NCBI RefSeq assembly: GCF_000526715.1
Contig: NZ_JAGP01000001.1
Coordinates: 1,798,001 to 1,862,000, forward strand
DNA length: 64,000 nucleotides
DNA from: Hydrogenovibrio kuenenii DSM 12350
Lineage (GTDB): Bacteria; Pseudomonadota; Gammaproteobacteria; Thiomicrospirales; Thiomicrospiraceae
Direction: 5' to 3'
Of the stretch, positions 24,854 through 33,184 are shown one piece after another. The position numbers were made by a program, and so were the translations under genes. The notes under the pieces were generated by a model. It was not told the DNA's origin and made no database searches. It saw only the letters and a list, made by a program, of their open reading frames with translations. Position 1 is the stretch's first letter, and every line of letters begins with the position of its first letter.

Positions 24854-25702
24854 CTAAGAGTCGTTCTTACGCAGACTGGTCAATCGCATCAATTTGTCCA
24901 GGTTAGAATTGACGCCTGATGTCTCCCGTATTCGATGCAATATCGTATTTTTTAATTCCAAAAACTCCGGATGGTTTTTCACATCCTGACTTCGCTCGCT
25001 TCCGCCAGGTAAACTGATATCGTAGATGCTGTCTATTCTTCCTGGGTTAGGAGCCATAACAACCACCCTATCTGCTAGATAAATTGCTTCCTCCACATCA
25101 TGAGTTACAAAAACAATCGTACTTTTTTCTATTTCAAACAGATGCAAAATAAGGTCATGCATGACCTCTCTTGTCTGCGCATCCAGGGCACCGAAAGGCT
25201 CGTCCATTAACAGCACGTCCGGTTTTGACATCAAAGCTCGTGCGATAGCAACCCTTTGTCTCATCCCCCCTGAAAGTTGATTTGGGTGGCTATCTTGAAC
25301 TTTTTCCAGTCCCATAAGGTCCAGCAAAGCGTATGACCTATCGACCATAGACCCAATATCCCCCAGTCCATTCCCTTGACCGTTGATCTTAAGGTTTCTA
25401 CTGAACTGAATGTTTTCTTTGACCGTCAGCCATGGATAAAGGCTATAGTCCTGAAAGACCATGGCCCTATCCTTGCCTGGTTTATTGACAATTTCCTCAT
25501 CAACTAAAACCTGCCCTTTTGTTAATTTTTCAAGACCGCCTATGATCCGAAGAAGCGTCGACTTCCCACAACCGGAAGCACCAACCAGTGCAACAAATTC
25601 ATTTTCTTTAACCGTCAAATCTATGCTTTCCAGAACTTCTACCGCACCTTTTTTAGTGATGAACGTCTTATTTAGCCCACTGATTATTATCTTATCGTTC
25701 AT
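24854..25702 (-). CDS. ABC transporter ATPase (SsuB/TauB/ThiZ type)
   Basis: 282 residues from ATG 25702; the longer frame begins inside the upstream permease gene. Walker A GASGCGKST (41-49), Q loop FQDYSLYPW, signature LSGGMRQRVAIARAL and Walker B VLLMDEPFGALD are intact. Belongs to the nitrate/sulfonate/pyrimidine ABC importer group. It follows the permease stop by 10 bases and powers uptake with the permease and the binding protein at 27507. Confidence 0.92.
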   Translation of the reverse strand: MNDKIIISGLNKTFITKKGAVEVLESIDLTVKENEFVALVGASGCGKSTLLRIIGGLEKLTKGQVLVDEEIVNKPGKDRAMVFQDYSLYPWLTVKENIQFSRNLKINGQGNGLGDIGSMVDRSYALLDLMGLEKVQDSHPNQLSGGMRQRVAIARALMSKPDVLLMDEPFGALDAQTREVMHDLILHLFEIEKSTIVFVTHDVEEAIYLADRVVVMAPNPGRIDSIYDISLPGGSERSQDVKNHPEFLELKNTILHRIRETSGVNSNLDKLMRLTSLRKNDS

Positions 25703-25712
25703 ATTAAAACCT

Positions 25713-26558
25713 TTAGTGGTAAAGCCATGGGAAAGCACGGCGATGAATAAAACGAAACAACTGATCCATAGCTAAACCGATGACACCAATCAGCAATATC
25801 CCAACAAAAATTTTGTCCGTTTGTAAAAAACGTTGAGCTTTTAGAATTGCATAACCTAGCCCAGAGTTAGCCGCCACCATTTCAGCCACGACCAAATATG
25901 TCCAAGCCCATCCGAGCGTCACTCTCAAGGTATCTAAAATAGCAGGCATTGCGGACTTTAATATCACTAAATTCAGTATCTCACCCTGGCTCGCCCCCAT
26001 GGTTTGTCCGGCCTCTATCTGAGCCATTGGAACGCGCCTGATATCTTCCGAAATCATCAAAATCATCTGGAAAAACGTCCCTATCCAAATAATTGTTATT
26101 TTCCCTCCCTCATCAATTCCGACCCATAGCAGAACTAAAGGTACAAATGCCACTGCCGGCATATACCTTGCAAACTCAATGATCGGTTCAAAAAAAGCCT
26201 GAACTGGGCGATAGGAACCTATAAACAAACCTAAAGGAATAGCGATTGCAGCAGAAATGAGAAAACCGGAAGTCACTCTAAACATACTAATCAACGTATC
26301 ATTGATTAAGTCACCTTCACTAAACCAAGATGCCATCCTTGCAATAACATCACCGGGGCTAGGCAAAAAAATCTTATTGAAAACGCCCAGTTCTGACAGT
26401 ACTTCCCAAGTACCAAAAAAAAGAATAAAGCTAACAAAAACGATACTTAAATAGAGACTTTGATCTAAATCTCCCCGTATCCGCCAAACAGCATTTCTTA
26501 CACAATTATTTGTCTCTTCTTTAGCATTTTGCTGTAACTTTTTTCTAAATGGCCACAT
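25713..26558 (-). CDS. ABC transporter permease (SsuC/TauC/ThiX type)
   Basis: 281 residues. A hydrophobic N-terminal helix (about 36-54) and five more helices are visible. The coupling motif region EAGQTMGASQGEILNLVILKSAMPAILDTLRVTLGWAW fits the EAA loop of BPD_transp_1 permeases. Partner of the ATPase directly downstream and of the SBP upstream; the SDR gene is inserted between permease and SBP. Substrate unknown, but the group covers sulfonates, nitrate and pyrimidines. Confidence 0.92.
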   Translation of the reverse strand: MWPFRKKLQQNAKEETNNCVRNAVWRIRGDLDQSLYLSIVFVSFILFFGTWEVLSELGVFNKIFLPSPGDVIARMASWFSEGDLINDTLISMFRVTSGFLISAAIAIPLGLFIGSYRPVQAFFEPIIEFARYMPAVAFVPLVLLWVGIDEGGKITIIWIGTFFQMILMISEDIRRVPMAQIEAGQTMGASQGEILNLVILKSAMPAILDTLRVTLGWAWTYLVVAEMVAANSGLGYAILKAQRFLQTDKIFVGILLIGVIGLAMDQLFRFIHRRAFPWLYH

Positions 26559-26730
26559 ATCTATTTACCTAACATTAAATAGCTCTTACAACATCGACAA
26601 ATAACTAAACCCAAGTCTTTCAATTTAATGTCTAATCGCACAACATCAAATCTTCAAATCGATTTTGCCTTTAAACTCACAAACAAAAGTTCTACGATTA
26701 AAAGCCGCCCAAACATAGGGCAGCTCTTAC

Positions 26731-27507
26731 CTACATAAGCGTCTTGCCACCATCCGCCATAATAGATGCCCCTTGAATAAAGGAGGCATCATCCGTTGAT
26801 AAAAATAACGCGACCTTTGCTATTTCATCTGGCGTTCCCAATCGACCTAACGGAATCGTTGACACTGCCTCACTCCGAGAAGCCTTTGGGTCAGAAAAAT
26901 GCTCAAACTCTGCATTTAACATTGGTGTTTCAACAGGACCAGGGCAAAGAATATTCACCCTAATCCCATCCAATGCCACCTCCAATGCAAGAGAGCGTGA
27001 AAAAGAAACCACAGCCCCCTTTGAAGCGCAATAGGCCGAAAAATCCGGTTGTGCGACAAATGCCAACTCAGATGCCACATTGATCACCACACCCTTCTTT
27101 TGCTCCTTCATAATAGGAACAACTAGCTTACACAGTCGATAGGAAGCTAAAAAATTAACGCCCAAGGTATCTAGCAACAGCTTTTCATCGGTCTCTTCAA
27201 TCGAGGCAACCTTTGAAATACCTGCCACATTACACAAGATATCTACATGACTTTCCTTGGATTGAACCATCTCAACCCACTCTTCAATTGAATTCCCATC
27301 CAGTAAATTCACTTCATGGAAAACGAAAGAGCCTGCTGAGCCTTTAAGCTCAGTCTCCATAGCCCTTCCTTCTTCAACGCCGATATCTGCGCCATAAACC
27401 TTGGCTCCATTCCAAGCGAATAATTTAGCTATTGCTTGACCTATTCCACTACTCGTCCCTGTGACTAGTGCTGTTAGGCCGACAAGTTTTAAATCATTCG
27501 CCTGCAT
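26731..27507 (-). CDS. Short-chain dehydrogenase/reductase (SDR)
   Basis: 258 residues. Cofactor motif TGTSSGIG (16-23), D in GADIG (suggesting NAD preference), CNVAG (NNAG-like), catalytic S in INVASELAF and YCASK, plus the ILCPGPVETPM motif. A classical SDR acting on a hydroxyl or carbonyl group. The ATG at 27507 overlaps the stop of the binding-protein gene (TAATG), so coupled translation is likely. Its place between transporter genes suggests it acts on the imported compound; exact substrate unknown. Confidence 0.9.
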   Translation of the reverse strand: MQANDLKLVGLTALVTGTSSGIGQAIAKLFAWNGAKVYGADIGVEEGRAMETELKGSAGSFVFHEVNLLDGNSIEEWVEMVQSKESHVDILCNVAGISKVASIEETDEKLLLDTLGVNFLASYRLCKLVVPIMKEQKKGVVINVASELAFVAQPDFSAYCASKGAVVSFSRSLALEVALDGIRVNILCPGPVETPMLNAEFEHFSDPKASRSEAVSTIPLGRLGTPDEIAKVALFLSTDDASFIQGASIMADGGKTLM

Positions 27508-28559
27508 TATTTACCGCCCTTTACGAAGGATGAATCAATCACACTTGAGGAGGTCACCGACTCAGATATTAGTTTTTGCTCTAGCATGAACTTATTCATA
27601 TCTGAAACTGTTTTGTAATAAGGCCCTTGTTTAGAAGGCGTGCCTAATGCAGCGACATTATCTTCTCTGCTATACATTCTGACACCTTCCCACATTTCTT
27701 TGAATTCCTTCACCGAAACATCAGAAGCCTTCGCCATAATTTTATAAGCATCATCAGGGTTAGTTTTAATGTAATCCAAAGCATCAAACCACGCATTCAA
27801 TACACGCTTGACATCTTCACTTCTGTTTTTAGCAGTTTCATCACTGACAGCCAATACATCCACAATTGCGTTCGGAGTATCTTTACTTGTCGCTAAAAAC
27901 TTACCGCCAGACTTGATGGCCTGAGAGCCGTAGGGTTCCCACGTTACAGCCGCGTCAACAGTTTTTGCTAAAAATGCGCTTCCCGCATCGGCAGCACCCA
28001 TATTTAAAAGCTGCACATCCTTTGGAGACACCCCATTTTTTTCAAGCACTGTATTCAAGAAAAAGTTACTAACCCCACCGACCTCTAAAGCGATTTTTTT
28101 CCCTTTCAGGTCTTTAACACTATCAATGTTTCTTGTGACCAGCATGTCCGCGCCATAAGACTCATCATTCAAAAGAACAATCTTTGTCCCAACGCCTTTA
28201 GCTGCAATCGACACTATGTCGTTCGTTGCTAATGAACAGGCATCCAAGTGACCTGAAGCAAGTGCCGTCATTGAGTTCGCCTGCACTCCAAAAAAGACCA
28301 GCTTTGCATTCGCATGATTTTTCTCAAGCAGCCCTTTCTCCTTTACAATCCACCACGGCATCCAACCAACCCAAATATTTACACCAACCTTTAATGGGTC
28401 TTTAGAAGAAGCATATGACGGACTCTGCTGAGCAAACAGCACGGCTACCAACATCATAAATACTGCTTTTTTTCTACCATTACGCATATATGAAAAAATT
28501 TTATTCAGCGGATTAGAAAACACTCTTTTGAGTGTTGCATTTCTAGATATTGTTTTCAC
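27507..28559 (-). CDS. ABC substrate-binding protein (NMT1/SsuA/TauA type)
   Basis: 350 residues. An unusually long basic N-terminus (about 30 residues) precedes a signal-type hydrophobic stretch (VFMMLVAVLFAQQSPSYA, cut after about residue 51). A later start near residue 25 is possible. The mature part, VGVNIWVGWMPWWIVKEKGLLEK and ASGHLDACSLATNDIVSIAAKG, is characteristic of NMT1/THI5-like periplasmic binding proteins for sulfonates or pyrimidines. First gene of the minus-strand uptake operon and divergent from the Lrp-type regulator, which likely controls it. Confidence 0.9.
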   Translation of the reverse strand: MKTISRNATLKRVFSNPLNKIFSYMRNGRKKAVFMMLVAVLFAQQSPSYASSKDPLKVGVNIWVGWMPWWIVKEKGLLEKNHANAKLVFFGVQANSMTALASGHLDACSLATNDIVSIAAKGVGTKIVLLNDESYGADMLVTRNIDSVKDLKGKKIALEVGGVSNFFLNTVLEKNGVSPKDVQLLNMGAADAGSAFLAKTVDAAVTWEPYGSQAIKSGGKFLATSKDTPNAIVDVLAVSDETAKNRSEDVKRVLNAWFDALDYIKTNPDDAYKIMAKASDVSVKEFKEMWEGVRMYSREDNVAALGTPSKQGPYYKTVSDMNKFMLEQKLISESVTSSSVIDSSFVKGGK

Positions 28560-28895
28560 TGTCGAAACCTCTATGTAATAAAGTTATTTGTAAACCACCT
28601 CATCACCAACGATAGCAAGTAGAGTGCCAAAGAACAACACCACTATAAACGATTGTTTTTTATACAATTATTAAAAATACAACCTTAAAGTTCACGGGAT
28701 AGAAAGATTAATGCACCAAATTAAATTTTCACTAAAAACGCACCAAATAAACAAAAACATTCATTATTTGTTTACAATGTATACAATAAAATTTTATTAT
28801 CAGCAGATTCATCATTTACAGCTATAGCATTAGCTAATTTTATGTGCATTTGTATATTTTTTATATTGCACCAAAAAGTGCAAAAAGAGGCCTAT
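28560..28895. promoter_or_regulatory. Divergent control region with GCACCAAA repeats
   Basis: 336 non-coding bases. The 9-base direct motif (T/C)GCACCAAA occurs at 28712, 28739 and 28867. The last copy is also part of the palindrome TTGCAC-CAAAAA-GTGCAA (28866-28883), just upstream of the regulator's ribosome site. The pattern fits an autoregulated Lrp-type regulator that also controls the divergent transporter operon. Confidence 0.55.
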
Positions 28896-29339
28896 ATGAA
28901 TAAAGACAATCAGATCATCGAATTATTGGTTACGGACGGGAGATTATCTTTTGCTGACATCGCAAGAGAAATAGGTGTTTCAAGAGCATTTGCTCGACAA
29001 AAAGTCCAAAAACTTCTTGATGATGGAATCATTGAGCAATTTACCGCTGTAATAAATCCTTTTAAATATGGTAAATCGTTATCTGCCTTTCTTGATGTGA
29101 AAGTTGCCCCACTAGCAATTGAAGAAATTGCCAACCAACTAGCATCATGCCCAGAAGTTATTAGCCTGTACATAATGAGTGATATGAAAAGTTTGCATAT
29201 TCACACCCTTACCGATGATCAAGAAGGACTAACAGAATTTGCTCACAAATGGCTATTTTCTAGAGAAGGCATTTTAGAAGTTGATTGCAAAACTTTACTA
29301 AAACGTGTCAAAAATCGACGAGGAGGGCCAAGGCTCTAA
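28896..29339 (+). CDS. Lrp/AsnC-family transcriptional regulator
   Basis: 147 residues from ATG 28896 behind AAAGAGGCCTAT; the frame upstream lacks a ribosome site. Residues 1-50 are an AsnC-type winged helix (DNQIIELLVTDGRLSFADIAREIGVSRAFARQKVQKLLDDGII), and residues 60-135 a RAM-like ligand domain (LSAFLDVKVAPLAIEEIANQLASCPEVISLYIMS). The C-terminal tail is basic (KRVKNRRGGPRL). Divergent from the ABC/SDR/RidA/GGT operon, so it is the probable pathway regulator responding to an amino-acid-like or amine ligand. Confidence 0.88.
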   Translation: MNKDNQIIELLVTDGRLSFADIAREIGVSRAFARQKVQKLLDDGIIEQFTAVINPFKYGKSLSAFLDVKVAPLAIEEIANQLASCPEVISLYIMSDMKSLHIHTLTDDQEGLTEFAHKWLFSREGILEVDCKTLLKRVKNRRGGPRL

Positions 29340-29361
29340 ACTTAACAAAACTGATAACTGT

Positions 29362-29405
29362 AAATTCCACAAATTTACTAGACACTTCTTAGTCATTTCA
29401 TAATA
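29362..29405 (-). repeat. Dispersed inverted-end repeat copy
   Basis: TTTACTAGACACTTCTTAG is shared exactly with 17670-17688, and the flanks are partly conserved (TCATTTCATAATA against CCATTTTATAATG). It lies just inside the right island boundary, mirroring the element near the left boundary. Confidence 0.7.
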
Positions 29406-29586
29406 GTCAAATAAGAGGTGTTAAACGATAAGTAAACGCCACCTAGAAAATTAAAAATTTAGTAAAAAAGATATAACAAAACAAGCTTATCCGATTTCTG
29501 AAAAAAATCACAAAGAAACCTATAACAAATTGTTTTTAAAGGGAATTAAAAATAATGGCCTAGTAAAAAAACCTCACGAACAGTCT

Positions 29587-29634
29587 ATGGGGTGGCGGGG
29601 GTCGTAGGTTCAAATCCTACTATCCCGACCAATT
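29587..29634 (+). repeat. 3' half of tRNA-Pro(GGG), right island repeat
   Basis: 47 of 48 bases match 17243-17290 (G to A in the acceptor strand). Same orientation, so the pair forms direct repeats around a 12.4-kb segment. It is likely the attR boundary with core chromosome on its right. Confidence 0.85.
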
Positions 29635-29873
29635 GTATCAAGGCTTTCGAGCAATCATCCCTTATAAAGTTTTCTTTTCAAATCCCAATAGTCACCATTT
29701 CTTTTCTACTTTAAATGTTCTTAACATTTTCAATGTATGCTTCATAAGATAAATTCGAACGTATCGTGTTTTGAATCTGGAAAACTCATATACATCAAAA
29801 GTTTACCCATACTACAATGTAAATAACAAGGGTGATTCTATTCTGGAATATGGATTGGACAAGGAGAAAAATA

Positions 29874-30206
29874 ATGCTAGTAACTTTTCGAACTGAAGCG
29901 CATGCCGGGATAACAATGTTTGGTGACGTTGCAAAATTCATGTTAAAAAAAATGGGACACAGTGCAACAATACCCGGAGCAATCCTCGCTGAGGATGTAG
30001 CTGCTGCCCTTAATAGCTTAACCAGCGCACTTGAAGCTAATACAGACACAAACAGTGAGAGCAATAAAAATGCCTGGGATGACCCGGGGGTTAGCAGACA
30101 AAGTCGAGCACTGCCTTTAATTGAATTACTAAAAGCAGCATCTGAACAAAACTGTAATGTCATGTGGGATGAAGCTGGAGTCACAGAACCTGGCATTACA
30201 ATTTAA
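29874..30206 (+). CDS. DUF1840 family protein
   Basis: 110 residues from ATG 29874 with ACAAGGAGAAAAATA in front. The N-terminus LVTFRTEAHAGITMFGDVAKFMLKKMGHSATIPGAILAEDV is the DUF1840 signature (M..GdvA..LL..MG). A Ser/Asn-rich linker precedes a C-terminal helix RALPLIELLKAAS. Small cytoplasmic protein of unknown role, common in beta- and gammaproteobacteria, so it probably marks the return to core chromosome. An overlapping minus-strand frame is a shadow. Confidence 0.82.
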   Translation: MLVTFRTEAHAGITMFGDVAKFMLKKMGHSATIPGAILAEDVAAALNSLTSALEANTDTNSESNKNAWDDPGVSRQSRALPLIELLKAASEQNCNVMWDEAGVTEPGITI

Positions 30207-30358
30207 CAATAACTGATTAGCTATTTGATGATGAAAACGCCGCTTATAGAAAAAGAGGGAATTCTTAACTAGAGCACCGTATAAATTTGGTGTCTTAGAG
30301 AAAGCTTCCCGGCACCCTGAGAAATTAATACTTTCTTAGCCGCAATTACAGATACAGA

Positions 30359-30919
30359 TTAACCTGAAAAATGTGCATCCAATCCTTCACAAATCAAATG
30401 ATTTAGAAACGTATGGGCTTCTTGAATACGAGCCGTTTGTTTGGAATGGATAGGGAAACAGTAGTCAGCTGTTTTAAGTAATGGAGAATCCTTACTGCCA
30501 ATCAAAGCGATGGTTAAACAGCCTTTTTCTTGCGCGACTTCCATGCCTTTTAAGATGTTTGCACTCGTACCTGAAGTACTGATGCCAATCACCACATCAC
30601 CAGGACGGGCAAGCGCGTCAATTTGACGGGAAAAAATGGTTTCGAATTCAAAGTCATTCGAATGCGCAGTCAACAGCGAACTATCGGTAGTTAACGCAAT
30701 GGAAGCTAGGGGTTGACGGTTAATCACATAACGCACCATTAGCTCGGCTGCCATGTGTTGCGCTTCAGCAGCACTACCACCATTACCCATCCAAAGCACT
30801 TTAGCGCCCGATTCAAGTGCCTCGATAATTTTTTGCACCACTTCTTCAAGGGTGTCGGCTGCATTTAATACCGATTCAATCGCTTTAACATGCTCTTGAT
30901 GCGCGGCTTCGATATTCAT
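30359..30919 (-). CDS. gmhA: Sedoheptulose 7-phosphate isomerase (GmhA/DiaA-type SIS protein)
   Basis: 186 residues from ATG 30919 (AAAGAGGAATAAC ahead). It has a single SIS domain: WMGNGGSAAEAQHMAAELMVRY, TTDSSLLTAHSNDFEFETIFSRQIDALARPGDVVIGISTSGTSANI and AHTFLNHLICEGLD. GmhA makes D-glycero-D-manno-heptose 7-phosphate, the first step to the LPS inner-core heptose. DiaA is a close relative in sequence, but placement right after hldE (start inside a 32-base gap) supports GmhA. Confidence 0.88.
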   Translation of the reverse strand: MNIEAAHQEHVKAIESVLNAADTLEEVVQKIIEALESGAKVLWMGNGGSAAEAQHMAAELMVRYVINRQPLASIALTTDSSLLTAHSNDFEFETIFSRQIDALARPGDVVIGISTSGTSANILKGMEVAQEKGCLTIALIGSKDSPLLKTADYCFPIHSKQTARIQEAHTFLNHLICEGLDAHFSG

Positions 30920-30950
30920 GTTATTCCTCTTTATCATTAAATGAAGGCTT

Positions 30951-32366
30951 TTAGTCTTCATCTTGTATTTTTTCTACGAGTTTGGTGGTTGAATAGCCTT
31001 CCCAAAAAGAGAGTACAGCCACTTCACCACCATTTTCCCAAACGCATTTTGAACCGGCAATATCTTCAGGCTTATAGTCTCCACCTTTAACCAAAACATC
31101 TGGCTTTAGGAAACATATAAGGTTTTCTGGCGTATCTTCTTCAAAAGGCACAACCCAATCAACACAGCTCAGTGCTGACAACAACTCCATACGACTTTCT
31201 AGTGGAACGATGGGGCGTGTCTCTCCTTTAAGACGCTTAACAGAGTCATCTGAGTTGACTGCTACGATTAGACGATTACCTTGCTTGGCCGCTTCGTTCA
31301 AGTAACGGACATGGCCGCTATGCAATAAATCAAAACAACCGTTCGTCATCACGACGCGTTCGCCTTTATCCTGAGCAATCTCAACCAAGGATTTAACTTC
31401 TTCTTTGCTCATCGACGCATAACCTTGGTGACGCATGGATGCATTCAACTGTTCATCTAGCTCGGCTTTGGTTACTGTCGAAGTACCGACTTTTCTGACC
31501 ACGATACTGGCGGCTTCATTAGCTAACTGCATGGCTTTTTTCAACCCTAGACCACTGGCAAAAGCGGTGGCTAAAGTGGCCATAACAGTATCTCCAGCCC
31601 CAGTCACATCAAATACTTCTTGTGCCTGAGACTTAAGCAAATAAGGCTTATCGCCTTTTTCGACCAATGCCATGCCATTTTCACTACGTGTCACCAGCAG
31701 AGCATCCAAAGACAAGGTTTTAATCAAGTCTTCAGCTTTGGTAATTAAGTCTGCTGTATCTGAACACTCTCCGACAATTTGCTCAAACTCTTGTTGATTC
31801 GGTTTGATTAAAGTTGCACCTTGATAGCGAGAAAAATCGAGCCCTTTAGGATCAATTAAAACAGGAATATTTGCTTGTTTGGCGTGCGTAATTATTTTTT
31901 CAACAAATTGCAAAGTACCTTTCGCATAGTCGGAAATCACCAACACATCAAAATTTGATACTTCTGTTGCAACTTTATCAGCAACCATTTGAGCTGTTTG
32001 CTCTGGAATAGCATTTTCAAAATCCATGCGAATAAGCTGTTGATGATGACTTAGCACCCTTAGCTTACAAATCGTACCACTATCAGTGCTAACCCATACT
32101 GGGCGTACACCCGCATTGGCCACCACTTCTGTCAATTGCTCACCAAACGGATCATTCCCAATGGTTCCGATTAGGGAAACCTCGGCGCCTAGCGCAGCTA
32201 TATTCATCGCCACGTTGGCCGCACCACCGGCACGTACCTCATCAGTATTCACTTTTACAACAGGAACCGGAGCTTCCGGCGAAATGCGGCGTGCAGAACC
32301 AGACCAATATTGGTCTAACATCACATCGCCGACAACAAGAATTTTAGCATTGGAAAAATCGTGCAT
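30951..32366 (-). CDS. hldE: Bifunctional heptose 7-phosphate kinase / heptose 1-phosphate adenylyltransferase
   Basis: 471 residues, the usual length. The N-terminal PfkB kinase domain (to about 310) has RAGGAANVAMNIAALGA and the catalytic FDVTGAGDTVMA. The C-terminal nucleotidyltransferase (about 340-471) has TNGCFDLLHSGHVRYL (HxGH) and VNSDDSVKRLKG. It makes ADP-heptose precursors for LPS and is also the source of the innate-immune metabolite HBP. Upstream of gmhA in one operon. Confidence 0.96.
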   Translation of the reverse strand: MHDFSNAKILVVGDVMLDQYWSGSARRISPEAPVPVVKVNTDEVRAGGAANVAMNIAALGAEVSLIGTIGNDPFGEQLTEVVANAGVRPVWVSTDSGTICKLRVLSHHQQLIRMDFENAIPEQTAQMVADKVATEVSNFDVLVISDYAKGTLQFVEKIITHAKQANIPVLIDPKGLDFSRYQGATLIKPNQQEFEQIVGECSDTADLITKAEDLIKTLSLDALLVTRSENGMALVEKGDKPYLLKSQAQEVFDVTGAGDTVMATLATAFASGLGLKKAMQLANEAASIVVRKVGTSTVTKAELDEQLNASMRHQGYASMSKEEVKSLVEIAQDKGERVVMTNGCFDLLHSGHVRYLNEAAKQGNRLIVAVNSDDSVKRLKGETRPIVPLESRMELLSALSCVDWVVPFEEDTPENLICFLKPDVLVKGGDYKPEDIAGSKCVWENGGEVAVLSFWEGYSTTKLVEKIQDED

Positions 32367-32495
32367 AAGAACCTAGAACAATGGATTTAATGGAATTCGA
32401 TTTTCATTCATTCCGTGATTGGATTAGAATACGGTAATTTTAAAATTTAACGACTCGCTATTCTATCACAGGCTTTTCAGGATAGCTTCAAACTC

Positions 32496-33170
32496 GTGGA
32501 CTTCCCCTACATGTTTTATTATTTAAGAACTAACTTTAATTCTCTACTATTTTTAAGCCTTCTATCAATCATTACACCCAAAGCTGCCTATGCAGAAGAC
32601 AGTAACAATAACTTGATGAACTTAGCTATATGGAGTGCTGTCGCTTCATTCGGGTTTGCTTGTTACAACGGCCAAGCACCTTGCTCATTGAACCCTGAAT
32701 TAAACACGGATAAATCAACACTATCGTTTGACACGGGTTCAGATCACTCTATCAAGCAAAACCGTATCGCGCTGGGTGCTGATTGGCAAAATCCTTTATT
32801 TGAAAATGACTCCTTCAGCATTAATGGCCGCTGGGAAATTAACGCAAACGAATGGCACTCTACACTGAAAAACCCTAAAAACAAAAGCGGTTGGATTATC
32901 GGTTTAACACCTGTTTTTCACTACAATTGGAAGCTAGGCTCTTTCACCCCTTATTTTGAAGCAGGTGCGGGACCACAGTTTATTTCCAACATCACCATTG
33001 AAAACAACTATAAATCGACGCAATTCCAGTTCGGTGACATCTTAGGGCTAGGTATTTCAACCAAACATTTTGAAATAGGGTATCGTTATTTGCATATTTC
33101 AAATGCTAATATAGAACTCCCTAACCCGGGAACCAACTTTCACAACTTACATATTGGCTATAAATTCTAG
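32496..33170 (+). CDS. pagL: PagL-like lipid A 3-O-deacylase (outer membrane)
   Basis: 224 residues from GTG 32496, or 219 from ATG 32511; the ribosome site is weak for both. A signal peptide ends near PKAAYA/ED. The rest is a small beta-barrel ending in aromatic HIGYKF. The PagL active-site signature is present: FEIGYRYLHISNANIELPNPGTN with catalytic His and Ser (HIS) and a Glu following. PagL removes the 3-O acyl chain of lipid A. It is placed between LPS heptose and Kdo genes, consistent with LPS tailoring. Confidence 0.8.
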   Translation: MDFPYMFYYLRTNFNSLLFLSLLSIITPKAAYAEDSNNNLMNLAIWSAVASFGFACYNGQAPCSLNPELNTDKSTLSFDTGSDHSIKQNRIALGADWQNPLFENDSFSINGRWEINANEWHSTLKNPKNKSGWIIGLTPVFHYNWKLGSFTPYFEAGAGPQFISNITIENNYKSTQFQFGDILGLGISTKHFEIGYRYLHISNANIELPNPGTNFHNLHIGYKF

Positions 33171-33184
33171 TCAAGCAGGAGTTT

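Larger units (their letters stand above)
29340..29873. other. Right island end: inverted-end copy and tRNA-Pro repeat
   Basis: 534 bases without a gene. It holds a copy of the dispersed inverted-end repeat (29362-29405), a degraded match to the interior of the 17658 element (near 29508-29540), and the right tRNA-Pro repeat (29587-29634). Bases 29635-29873 are ordinary intergenic DNA leading to the DUF1840 gene. Confidence 0.6.

Noticed and set aside
25563-25571. TTCCCACAA match inside the ABC ATPase gene as another integrase site
   Set aside because: It falls in Walker A coding sequence, is isolated and not near an att core.
29795-30196. 133-codon minus-strand frame
   Set aside because: Shadow of the DUF1840 gene, which has a strong ribosome site and the family signature on the plus strand.
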